NCBI GenBank assembly: GCA_965653225.1
Contig: CBFGZI010000076.1
Span: 1 to 18,757, forward strand
Length of the DNA: 18,757 bases
Source of the DNA: JALZDI01 sp965653225
Lineage (GTDB): Bacteria > Actinomycetota > Actinomycetes > Propionibacteriales > Nocardioidaceae
Reading direction: 5' to 3'
Positions 6,358 to 14,852 of the stretch are shown here, piece by piece. Below the pieces are notes generated by a model. It saw only the letters and a list, made by a program, of their open reading frames with translations. It made no database searches and had not been told where the DNA came from. The translations under genes and the position numbers were made by a program. Positions within the stretch are counted from its first letter, which is position 1. Each line of letters starts with the position of its first letter.

Positions 6358-7062
6358 ATGGGCGACCGGCCGAACAGCTCGGGAAACGGCTCCGGTGCAC
6401 GCAGCCGGCTGGTGGCCGCCGCCACCGCCGCCTTCGCCGAGCGCGGCTACCACGCCACCACCACTCGCGACATCGCCGCCCGCGCCGGCATGAGCCCGGC
6501 CGCGCTGTACGTCCACCACAGCTCCAAGGAGGAGCTGCTGTTCCTGATCAGCAGGGACGGCCACGACGCGGCGCTACGGGTGATCCGCGAGGCCAGCCAC
6601 GACGGCGCGGAGCCGTTCGCGCGGCTGCACGCCACGGTGCGGGCGTTCACGCTGTGGCACGCCGAGCACCACACCGCGGCGCGGGTCGTGCAGTACGAGG
6701 GCGGCGCGCTGTCGGAGGAGCACCGGCGCGAGATCGCCGAGCGGCGGCGCGAGATCGACCGGCACATGCGCGACGTGATCATCGCCGGGGTGGAGCACGG
6801 CGTGTTCGCCGTGCCCGACATCCCCGGGACCACGCTCGCGCTGCTCTCGCTGTCGGTCGACGTCGCCCGGTGGTACCGCGACGACGGCCGGCGGTCGGCG
6901 GCGTCGATCGCCGACCTGTACGCCGACCTCGCCGTGCGCATGGTCCGGGCCGACGGCCAGCCGGTGCTGCCGGTCGGCACCGCAGACGGCCTGGCCGACG
7001 CCCGTGCGGAGGCGGGGGTCGGTTCCCAGGGGCGAAATGGCGGCGACGCCCGATTTGGTTAA
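6358..7062 (+). CDS. TetR/AcrR family transcriptional regulator, probable repressor of the divergent lipid operon
   Basis: A 234-residue protein with the standard N-terminal TetR DNA-binding domain: helix 1 LVAAATAAFAERGYHATTTRD and the helix-turn-helix IAARAGMSPAALYVHHSSKEELL (about residues 39-61). The rest is an all-helical ligand/dimer domain. The start was set at the ATG 7 nt after AAGGAG; another in-frame ATG 27 nt upstream has no ribosome site. The gene is divergent from the acyl-CoA dehydrogenase with a palindrome between them, the usual layout for regulators such as KstR or FadR-type TetRs that sense acyl-CoA or a pathway intermediate. Which ligand it senses is not visible. The C-terminal 30 residues are low complexity (Gly/Ala/Asp rich). 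Confidence 0.93.
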   Translation: MGDRPNSSGNGSGARSRLVAAATAAFAERGYHATTTRDIAARAGMSPAALYVHHSSKEELLFLISRDGHDAALRVIREASHDGAEPFARLHATVRAFTLWHAEHHTAARVVQYEGGALSEEHRREIAERRREIDRHMRDVIIAGVEHGVFAVPDIPGTTLALLSLSVDVARWYRDDGRRSAASIADLYADLAVRMVRADGQPVLPVGTADGLADARAEAGVGSQGRNGGDARFG

Positions 7063-7066
7063 AAGA

Positions 7067-7088
7067 TCAATTGTTGACGGGATAGAAT
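7067..7088 (+). promoter_or_regulatory. Candidate -10 element and overlapping inverted repeat for the MarR gene
   Basis: TAGAAT (7083-7088) ends 6 nt before the MarR ATG, the spacing expected when transcription begins at the A of the start codon (leaderless mRNA). No convincing -35 is seen. TCAA-TTG-TTGA (7067-7077) lies just upstream and could be an autoregulatory site. This stretch is noticeably richer in A/T than its surroundings. Confidence 0.45.
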
Positions 7089-7094
7089 GAGGTT

Positions 7095-7592
7095 ATGACA
7101 ACCACGGCGACGGCCACGAGGTGGCTTACGGCGGATGAGCAGAAAGCCTGGCGCACCTACCTGATGGGGACCACCCAGCTGACGGTACGTCTCGACCGTG
7201 ACCTGCAGGAGCGGCACGACCTGTCCCTGCCCGAGTACGAAATCATGGTGCGGCTGTCCGAGACCGAGGGCCGGCGCATGCGCATGTCCGAGCTCGCCGA
7301 CTCGCTGAACCACTCACGCAGCCGACTCACACACACGGTCGCGCGGATGGAACGCGACGGCCTGCTTGCCCGCAGCTCCTGTGCCGACGACCGGCGCGGC
7401 ATCTTCGCCGAGCTCACCGACGTCGGCATGCAGCGGCTGGTCGAGGCGGCACCCACCCACGTCGAGGGCGTACGCCGCCACCTCATCGACATCACGTCGC
7501 CTGAGGACCTGGCCGCGGTCGAGCGCGTGTTCGGCAACGTCGCGGAGTCGATCTGCGGCGGCCGCCCCTGGCCGGCGACCTACCCCAGCTGA
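7095..7592 (+). CDS. MarR family winged-helix transcriptional regulator
   Basis: A 165-residue protein with the MarR fold: N-terminal dimer helix (TRWLTADEQKAWRTYL), then LSLPEYEIMVRLSE, the HTH RMSELADSLNHSRSRLTHTVARMERDGL (about residues 64-90, recognition helix starting near Ser74), and the wing with the hallmark DDRRG at 99-102. The helix leading back to the dimer interface is present, so the gene is complete. A single cysteine (Cys96) sits just before the wing. Only a poor ribosome site (GAGG 3-4 nt from ATG) is present, but a -10-like TAGAAT fits leaderless transcription. It follows the TetR gene by 32 bp on the same strand and converges on ettA, so its targets are not obvious; self-regulation is likely. 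Confidence 0.93.
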   Translation: MTTTATATRWLTADEQKAWRTYLMGTTQLTVRLDRDLQERHDLSLPEYEIMVRLSETEGRRMRMSELADSLNHSRSRLTHTVARMERDGLLARSSCADDRRGIFAELTDVGMQRLVEAAPTHVEGVRRHLIDITSPEDLAAVERVFGNVAESICGGRPWPATYPS

Positions 7593-7608
7593 CGCCCCGC
7601 CCGACCGG

Positions 7609-9291
<1,683 letters not shown>

Positions 9292-9342
9292 GGCTCCCGA
9301 GCGTACGGCCCCACACCAGGCGGACCCCAACCGGGAGCGCGC

Positions 9343-9933
9343 TCACGCAGCGGTTCCCTCGGCCTCTCCCTCGACCCCCTCCCTGGTCGCAGTACCGGCC
9401 GCACTACCCGTCGCGGCGTTGGCCGCGGCGCCGGTCGCACCACCCGTCGCAGCACTCGCCGCCGTGCCGACCCGGTAGAGCGGCTCGCCGGTCGCCGGGT
9501 CGATGCCCACCGGACGGTGCTCGGCCTCGTCGAGCACCCTGCCGAGCCCGTCACGGTCCTCCTGCGAAGCGTCCCGCCGAGCGCTCTTGCGGAAGATGCT
9601 GGTGCCCTTGGCCAGGTCGTGTGCCACGGTGTTGGCCTCCACGCACTGGCGCTCGCGCTTCTCACCCTCGGCGGTGGTCCACCGCTCGGTGCGCATCTTG
9701 CCGATCACCACGACCGCGTCGCCGATGTGGACCGACTCCTTCACGTTCAGGGCCAGCGCCCGCCAGCAGGTCACCGAGGTCCAGACCGTCTCGCCGTTGT
9801 GGTACTGACCCTGGCCGTCGCGCCATCGAGGCGTGGTGCCGACCCGGAACGTCGCCACGTCGAAGCGGCCGAGCTGCTTGAGCGTGACGTCCTGGCCGAC
9901 GTAGCCGTGAAGGGTCACCTGCACTTCGCTCAT
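9343..9933 (-). CDS. Single-stranded DNA-binding protein paralogue (SsbB-like)
   Basis: A 196-residue protein with an N-terminal OB fold (about residues 1-110). Landmarks are MSEVQVTLHGYVGQDV, the FRVGTTPRW strand, WTSVTCWRALALNV and GDAVVVIGKMRTERW, as in bacterial SSB. The rest is a divergent tail: an Arg/Asp linker, then an Ala/Gly/Thr low-complexity run, ending EGEAEGTAA. The acidic-hydrophobic tip (DDDIPF type) that recruits partner proteins in housekeeping SSBs is absent, so this is probably the second SSB that actinobacteria carry, used in competence-like or developmental roles in Streptomyces. AGGAG lies 7 nt before the ATG. It is co-directional with ettA, a pairing I recall from other actinomycetes. 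Confidence 0.92.
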   Translation of the reverse strand: MSEVQVTLHGYVGQDVTLKQLGRFDVATFRVGTTPRWRDGQGQYHNGETVWTSVTCWRALALNVKESVHIGDAVVVIGKMRTERWTTAEGEKRERQCVEANTVAHDLAKGTSIFRKSARRDASQEDRDGLGRVLDEAEHRPVGIDPATGEPLYRVGTAASAATGGATGAAANAATGSAAGTATREGVEGEAEGTAA

Positions 9934-10052
9934 CCTGAGTCTCCTGTCCTCGCGAGCACGTACGGCCCAGCATCACCGCCGTGCGCACGCGGCGGGACCT
10001 GCGAGAGGCGGGCTGTGCAGAAGCGGCGGGCACCCGGCGGCTGTGCACGAGA

Positions 10053-10071
10053 ACCGGCCTACAAGGCCGGT
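10053..10071 (-). terminator. Candidate terminator after the GTPase genes
   Basis: ACCGGCC-TACAA-GGCCGGT: a perfect 7-bp stem with a 5-nt loop, beginning 8 nt after the stop of the downstream GTPase. On the minus strand it is followed by TTCTCG, only a weak T stretch. It would separate the GTPase transcript from ssb-ettA. Confidence 0.55.
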
Positions 10072-10079
10072 GTGGCGGG

Positions 10080-11741
10080 TCAGCGCTTGGTCGCGGCCGC
10101 GATGCCGTCGCGGCAGACGCGGTAGGCGTCGATCTCGGTCTGGATCGGGTCGACGACGTACTCCTGCACCACGTCGCCGATGGCGTTGCGCAGCCGCCGT
10201 TCGACCGCGGCCGCACGCCGCTTCGCCGACACGCTCGCCAGCACCCGGCACAGCAGCGCGACGACGATGCCGACCAGCACCCCGCCGACGAACATCACCG
10301 TGGGCACCGGCAGCCCGCGCCAGTCGGGGGTGTCCGGCTCGGGCATCTGCAGGTAGTCGAGCGCGACCAGGCCGGCCAGCCACAGCGCGCCCGCCAGGGC
10401 CACCGCGAACAGAGCCCACTGCAGCAGCCGCACCGCGCCCCACCACAGCGGCCGGCGGCTGACACCGAGGTCGGTCTCGGCGACCGCACGGTCGAGGGCG
10501 TCGCCGGTGTCGTCGATGCGCGACACCGACCCCCGGCGTACGGCGGCGGACCACAGGTGTGGCAGCGGGGCGGTCGCGTCGGTAACGGCCGCACGCACCG
10601 TGGTGTCGACGCGTGCCCGCTGCACCTCGGTCGCCTGCGGCAGCGAGGTGCGGGCCGCCGCCAGCGGGTCGGGCTCGCCCCTGGACGCCAGGTCGAGGTG
10701 CAGCCGCCGCAGCGGGTCGGGACGCAGCCGCGCCAGCCACTTGGTCAGCGGCCAACCCGTCGCCTGCCGGGCCCGGGTGCGGGTCGAACGCTCGACCGCG
10801 TCGACCACCACGGGCACGCCGGAGGCGGAGGCGAACGCGTCGATGAGTGCCGACTTCGCGGTCTTGTCGACGTCGGAGGGCTGCGCGTGCCCGGTCAGCT
10901 GCGACAGCCGGTTGGCCGCCTGCTCGACGTCGGCCACCAGCCGGTCACGGGCGACGTGCTTGTTCTGCACGCGCTTGACCAGCTGCGAGCGCAGCTCCTG
11001 GACTCCGTCGCCGCGGGTTGCCGACGTCGAGAGGACCGGCACGTCGGCCAGACCGTCGCGCTCGAGCACCCGGCGTACGTCGGACATCAGCGACTCACGC
11101 TGCGGCTCGGGCACGTCGTCGATGTGGTTGACCACGACCAGCATCACGTCGGAGTGGGTGGCCAGCGGCTTGAGGTAGCGGTCGTGAATCGCTGCGTCGG
11201 CGTACTTCTGCGGGTCGAGCACCCACACCAGCAGGTCGGCCATCTGCACCAGCCGGTCGACCTCGAGGTGGTGCGACACCTCGGTGGAGTCGTGGTCGGG
11301 CAGGTCCAGCAGTACGAGGCCCTGCATGTCCTGGTCGGCGTCGGAGGCGTCCAGCAGGCTGCCGCGTGCCACCTGGTGGCGCCGCGGGATCCCCACCCAG
11401 TCGAGCAGCTCGCCGGCGCCCTCCTGGCCCCACGTGCAGGCCAGCGCCCACGACGTCGTCGGCCTCTTCACTCCCGTGGGCGCGAGGTCGAGCTCGCACA
11501 ACGCGTTGAACAGCGAGGACTTCCCGGACCCCGTCGCACCGGCCAGCCCGACCACGGTGTGCTCGGCCGAGAGCCGCAGCCGCTGCCCCGCGTGCTCGAC
11601 CACCTTGCGGGCGGGGTCGACCTCCTCGTCGGGAAGACGACCCTGCGCGGCCTCGACCGCGCGCTCGAGCCCGAGCACCTTGGTGGTGACGTCGTCACCG
11701 CGTCCGAACGCCTTGCGCACCCCCTCGACCAACGCGCTCAC
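10080..11741 (-). CDS. Membrane-anchored GTPase (YfjP/dynamin-like), downstream partner of the pair
   Basis: A 553-residue protein with an N-terminal GTPase domain: P-loop GATGSGKSS (68-76), switch/G3 DLPDHDST (146-153) and G4 NHID (205-208). A helical middle region follows, then two strong transmembrane segments at about 438-462 and 480-503 separated by a short Pro/Asp loop, then a basic helical tail. Such P-loop proteins are often misnamed ABC transporters, but there is no LSGGQ signature and NxxD is a GTPase base-recognition motif. The GTG start overlaps the upstream stop as GTGA, indicating coupled translation with its partner. Paired overlapping membrane GTPases recall bacterial dynamins such as Streptomyces DynA/DynB or mycobacterial IniA/IniC, which remodel membranes; equivalence is not established. 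Confidence 0.85.
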   Translation of the reverse strand: MSALVEGVRKAFGRGDDVTTKVLGLERAVEAAQGRLPDEEVDPARKVVEHAGQRLRLSAEHTVVGLAGATGSGKSSLFNALCELDLAPTGVKRPTTSWALACTWGQEGAGELLDWVGIPRRHQVARGSLLDASDADQDMQGLVLLDLPDHDSTEVSHHLEVDRLVQMADLLVWVLDPQKYADAAIHDRYLKPLATHSDVMLVVVNHIDDVPEPQRESLMSDVRRVLERDGLADVPVLSTSATRGDGVQELRSQLVKRVQNKHVARDRLVADVEQAANRLSQLTGHAQPSDVDKTAKSALIDAFASASGVPVVVDAVERSTRTRARQATGWPLTKWLARLRPDPLRRLHLDLASRGEPDPLAAARTSLPQATEVQRARVDTTVRAAVTDATAPLPHLWSAAVRRGSVSRIDDTGDALDRAVAETDLGVSRRPLWWGAVRLLQWALFAVALAGALWLAGLVALDYLQMPEPDTPDWRGLPVPTVMFVGGVLVGIVVALLCRVLASVSAKRRAAAVERRLRNAIGDVVQEYVVDPIQTEIDAYRVCRDGIAAATKR

Positions 11742-13474
11742 GAGGACACCCCCAGGCGCGCGTCGTCGACGTCGCGGGCGAGCTGTCGCAGGGCGTCGGC
11801 GGCCTCGGGTGCGATCGCGGTGGCGTCGAGCACGTCGAGGAAGCGCTGCCGCTCGCCCTCCATCAGGGCCTCGACCCGCTTGCGCAGGTCGGACCGCGCC
11901 TGGGCGGCGAGCCGGCGCACGGCCTGGTCGCCGAACACCGCCTCGAGCAGCTTCTGGCCGACGGCCGCACTGCCGCCGGCGATCCCGACCTCGGCGCCGG
12001 TGAGCCCGGCGGTGTGCGCGAAGACCACGATCATCAGGGCCACGCTGAGGCCGTTGACGCCGTAGGCGAGGTAGCGCGCACGCGACCGCTTGTCGGCGCC
12101 TTCGTGCCGCACCATGTCGAGCACGTCGCCCTGCCAGTCGCGCACCGCGCGCTCGGCCTCGGTGCGGAACGAGCGGGACGCTCGGCCCAGGTCGGCGCCG
12201 GCGCGGTCGAGCAGCTGCCGTCCCGGCGGCGAGGCACGCCAGGCGCTCTCCACCTGCTCGGCGGCGGCCTCCGCATGCTCCAGCAGAAGCGTCTCCAGGC
12301 CCGACTCCACCGCGAAGGTGAGCTTCTGCGCGGTGTGCGGGCGGCCCTTGATGGCGCCCACGATCCGGTCGCGTACGCGGCCGATGCGCTCCTCCAGCGA
12401 CTTCAGCAGCTCGCCGGTGCCGACGAACTCCTGCCAGCGCGCGAGCACCTCGCCGCGCAGCAGCGTGCCGTCCTGGGTGGCGGTGTCGACCGCCTTCACG
12501 CTGTCGTCGTAGGCCCGCGTCACCTCGGTGCGCAGCGCGGCGGCCGCGTCCTGCTGCTCGCGCGCGGCGACGGAGACCGCGCGGGTGCGGTGGCCCAGCG
12601 AACGGATGGCGCCTTCGAGGGTCTGGCGTACGACCGCGTCGCGTGCGGCCGCGTCGTCGGCGAGCGAGTGCAGCCACTCGCGGATCGACGCGATCGCGTC
12701 GCCGGGCAGCAGGCCGCGGTCGTCGACGACGGACTCGGGCACCGTGAACAGCGGCGACTCCCCCAGGCCCCTGACCGACAGCATCCGGGCGAGGTGCGAG
12801 CTCACCTCGCGCACCGAGTGCGGGGCGGTGCGGTCGAGCACGATCGCGACCGCGGTGCTGCGCTCGGAGGCGGTCTTGAGGAAGTCCCACGGCACCTGGT
12901 CGGCGTAGCGGGCGGCCGAGGTGACGAACAGCCACAGGTCCGCGGCGGCCAGCAGCTGGGTCGCCAGCTCACGGTTGGCCTGCTCGACCGAGTCGATGTC
13001 GGGAGCGTCCAGGATGGCCAGGCCTGAGGGGACGCTTTCGGTCGAGACCAGGTGCAGGGTGCCGACCCCGCCGGGGTCGCCGGTCGTGCGCGCCAGGTCG
13101 GGCAGGACGCGCGACTTGTCGAACCACGCGGCGTCGGCCGGGTTGTGCACCAGCACCGGCGAGCGGGTGGTGGGGCGTAGTACGCCCGGCTTGCTGACCG
13201 GGCTGCCGACCAGGCTGTTGACCAGGGTGGACTTCCCGGCGCCGGTGGACCCGCCCACGACCGCCAGCAGCGGCGCGTCGATCTGCAGCATCCGCGGCAG
13301 CACGTAGTCCTCGAGCTGGTCGACCAGCTCGCGCCGCGTCTTGCGCGCTGCCTCGACGTCTGCCACCTCGAGCGGCAGGTCGGTGGACACCAGGGTCTCG
13401 CGCAACCGCACCAACACAGCGAGAAGCTCGGTCGACGTGTCGTCCACCGCCACCTGGTCACCCTTCTGCAACAC
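11738..13474 (-). CDS. Dynamin-family GTPase, upstream partner of the pair
   Basis: A 578-residue protein. The P-loop GGSTGAGKST is at about 74-83, followed by a PTTRSPVLV switch I with the conserved Thr and by DAPDIDS (156-162) as G3. G4 is degenerate: LDRT stands where NKxD is expected. A long helical stalk region (rich in Glu, Arg and Ala) covers about 250-465. A hydrophobic segment at about 474-515 can form one membrane hairpin or two short helices, then a helical tail follows. This is the layout of bacterial dynamin-like proteins. The GTG start is preceded by an AGG/GGG-rich ribosome site; a later in-frame GTG is possible. It overlaps the second GTPase by 4 bp and lies 49 bp after a PrsW-like protease, so all three may form one transcript. 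Confidence 0.87.
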   Translation of the reverse strand: MLQKGDQVAVDDTSTELLAVLVRLRETLVSTDLPLEVADVEAARKTRRELVDQLEDYVLPRMLQIDAPLLAVVGGSTGAGKSTLVNSLVGSPVSKPGVLRPTTRSPVLVHNPADAAWFDKSRVLPDLARTTGDPGGVGTLHLVSTESVPSGLAILDAPDIDSVEQANRELATQLLAAADLWLFVTSAARYADQVPWDFLKTASERSTAVAIVLDRTAPHSVREVSSHLARMLSVRGLGESPLFTVPESVVDDRGLLPGDAIASIREWLHSLADDAAARDAVVRQTLEGAIRSLGHRTRAVSVAAREQQDAAAALRTEVTRAYDDSVKAVDTATQDGTLLRGEVLARWQEFVGTGELLKSLEERIGRVRDRIVGAIKGRPHTAQKLTFAVESGLETLLLEHAEAAAEQVESAWRASPPGRQLLDRAGADLGRASRSFRTEAERAVRDWQGDVLDMVRHEGADKRSRARYLAYGVNGLSVALMIVVFAHTAGLTGAEVGIAGGSAAVGQKLLEAVFGDQAVRRLAAQARSDLRKRVEALMEGERQRFLDVLDATAIAPEAADALRQLARDVDDARLGVSS

Positions 13475-13523
13475 GCTGCCCTACCTGGGCAAACGCTATC
13501 GCGTTCCCCGAGTCACCCCACGG

Positions 13524-14777
13524 TCACCTGGACCCGTGAGCGTACTGGTCCGACGAAGCGGGCAAGGGAGGAGGGAGTATGACAAACGGTCGCCAAAGCG
13601 CGATCCTGCCGCGGATCTCCTCGGCCTGCTCGGCCACGTCGCCCGGCGGACGTCCGCGCATGACCCGGTCGTGCAGCAGACCGAGCTCGGCCAGTGCCTG
13701 CTGGTACTCCCGGAGCGCGCGGGCGCCGAACCTGCCTCGCAGCCGCAGCGCGTGCAGCCGGGCCGTGCTGCGGAGCCGCAGGCTGACCAGCCACGGGACC
13801 TCGGCGGGGTGCAGCCACCCGCGCCGGGACAGGTCGGTCAGCGCCATCGCCAGCACCCGGCCCTCCCGTCGACGTACCCACAGGGCCAGGCCGACCAGAA
13901 GCGCGAAGGCCGGCATCATCACGGCCAGGTAGGTCGCCAGGAACCCGCCGCCGCCACCGATCATCGCGCCGGCGTTCCACGCGCTGTGCAGAGTCACGGC
14001 TACGGCATACCCCAGCAGCGGCCAGAGCACACGGCCCGCGCGGTGTCTGGTGTGCAGGGCGAGCGCCAGGCCGATCCCGGTCGCGGCGGTGAACAGCGGG
14101 TGCGCGAACGGCGACATGACGCCGCGCATCACGAACAGTCCGGTCGCCGCGGCCAGGCCGTTGGGGTGCCCCGCTCCGGAGCCGTCGTACACGTTGACGT
14201 AGTAGAGGATGTTCTCGGTGAAGGCGAAGCCGATGCCGACCATGCCGCCGTACACGATGCCGTCGAGCACACCGTCGATCTCGCGCCGCCTCACCAGCAC
14301 GACCAGCAGCAGGAACAGGCCCTTGCTGAGCTCCTCGGTGACCGGCGCCCAGACGACGCCGTCGAGGCTGGCGCCGGTGCCGGACAGCTCGGACCCGGCC
14401 GCGGTGAACAGCGCGCCGAGGGTGGTGGCCACGACCGCGCCCCAGCCGAACGCGCTGATCACGTAGCGCCAGGGCTCGGGCTCGTAGCGGTCGAGCCACA
14501 GCACCACCGCGACCAGCACCGGCACCGGGATGGCGGCGAGGACGAACCCCACAAGGGCAGCCTCGGGCCCGCCGCTGAGCACGATCAGCGCGGCCACCAC
14601 GAGCGCACCGACGCCCAGCACCGCGGAGGTCACCACGGTCAGCCAGGTGCGCCTGCGCGCCGGCTGCTGGGCCAGCGTCGGCACGACCGGCCCGCCCGGC
14701 GGAGCCGGCTGCGGGACCGCCTGCGGGGGCGATCCCAGCGGTGGACCCGGCGGTGGGCCCGGAGGTGGAGTGGTCAC
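13524..14777 (-). CDS. PrsW family intramembrane metalloprotease
   Basis: A 417-residue polytopic membrane protein. The N-terminal 45 residues are Pro/Gly-rich and cytosolic-looking, followed by about eight hydrophobic segments. All PrsW/CAAX-protease-like motifs are visible: TEELSK with Glu148-Glu149 (EExxK), FAFTEN (184-189), His226 in FAHPLFT and His264 in LHSAWN. These Glu/His residues are thought to bind the metal. In Bacillus, PrsW starts regulated cleavage of the anti-sigma factor RsiW; the partner here is unknown. A C-terminal cytosolic domain of about 100 residues is Arg/Leu-rich and helical, an addition to the core. The start is GTG without a ribosome site and may be leaderless. The gene precedes two dynamin-like GTPases and is divergent from pepP. 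Confidence 0.93.
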   Translation of the reverse strand: MTTPPPGPPPGPPLGSPPQAVPQPAPPGGPVVPTLAQQPARRRTWLTVVTSAVLGVGALVVAALIVLSGGPEAALVGFVLAAIPVPVLVAVVLWLDRYEPEPWRYVISAFGWGAVVATTLGALFTAAGSELSGTGASLDGVVWAPVTEELSKGLFLLLVVLVRRREIDGVLDGIVYGGMVGIGFAFTENILYYVNVYDGSGAGHPNGLAAATGLFVMRGVMSPFAHPLFTAATGIGLALALHTRHRAGRVLWPLLGYAVAVTLHSAWNAGAMIGGGGGFLATYLAVMMPAFALLVGLALWVRRREGRVLAMALTDLSRRGWLHPAEVPWLVSLRLRSTARLHALRLRGRFGARALREYQQALAELGLLHDRVMRGRPPGDVAEQAEEIRGRIALWRPFVILPPPLPASSDQYAHGSR

Positions 14778-14783
14778 TTCCGA

Positions 14784-14789
14784 AGCCTA
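14784..14789 (-). promoter_or_regulatory. Candidate -10 hexamer for leaderless transcription of the PrsW-like gene
   Basis: TAGGCT on the minus strand ends 6 nt before the GTG start, with no Shine-Dalgarno in between. The same pattern of a TAnnnT box about 6 nt from the start codon is seen at the MarR gene. The -35 is not recognisable, so confidence is low. Confidence 0.3.
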
Positions 14790-14852
14790 TGCGGGCGGTC
14801 CAGCCCCGTCCCGGCGCGCGTAGGGTGGGTGGGCCGCCGAAAAGGAGACGCC

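Noticed and set aside
10080..11741. ABC transporter ATP-binding protein
   Set aside because: Only the P-loop fits; there is no LSGGQ signature, and NHID plus DLPDHDS mark a GTPase.
13341..14852. Long 5' extension of the aminopeptidase frame
   Set aside because: It is antisense to the PrsW-like gene and a strong ribosome site marks the GTG at the given start.
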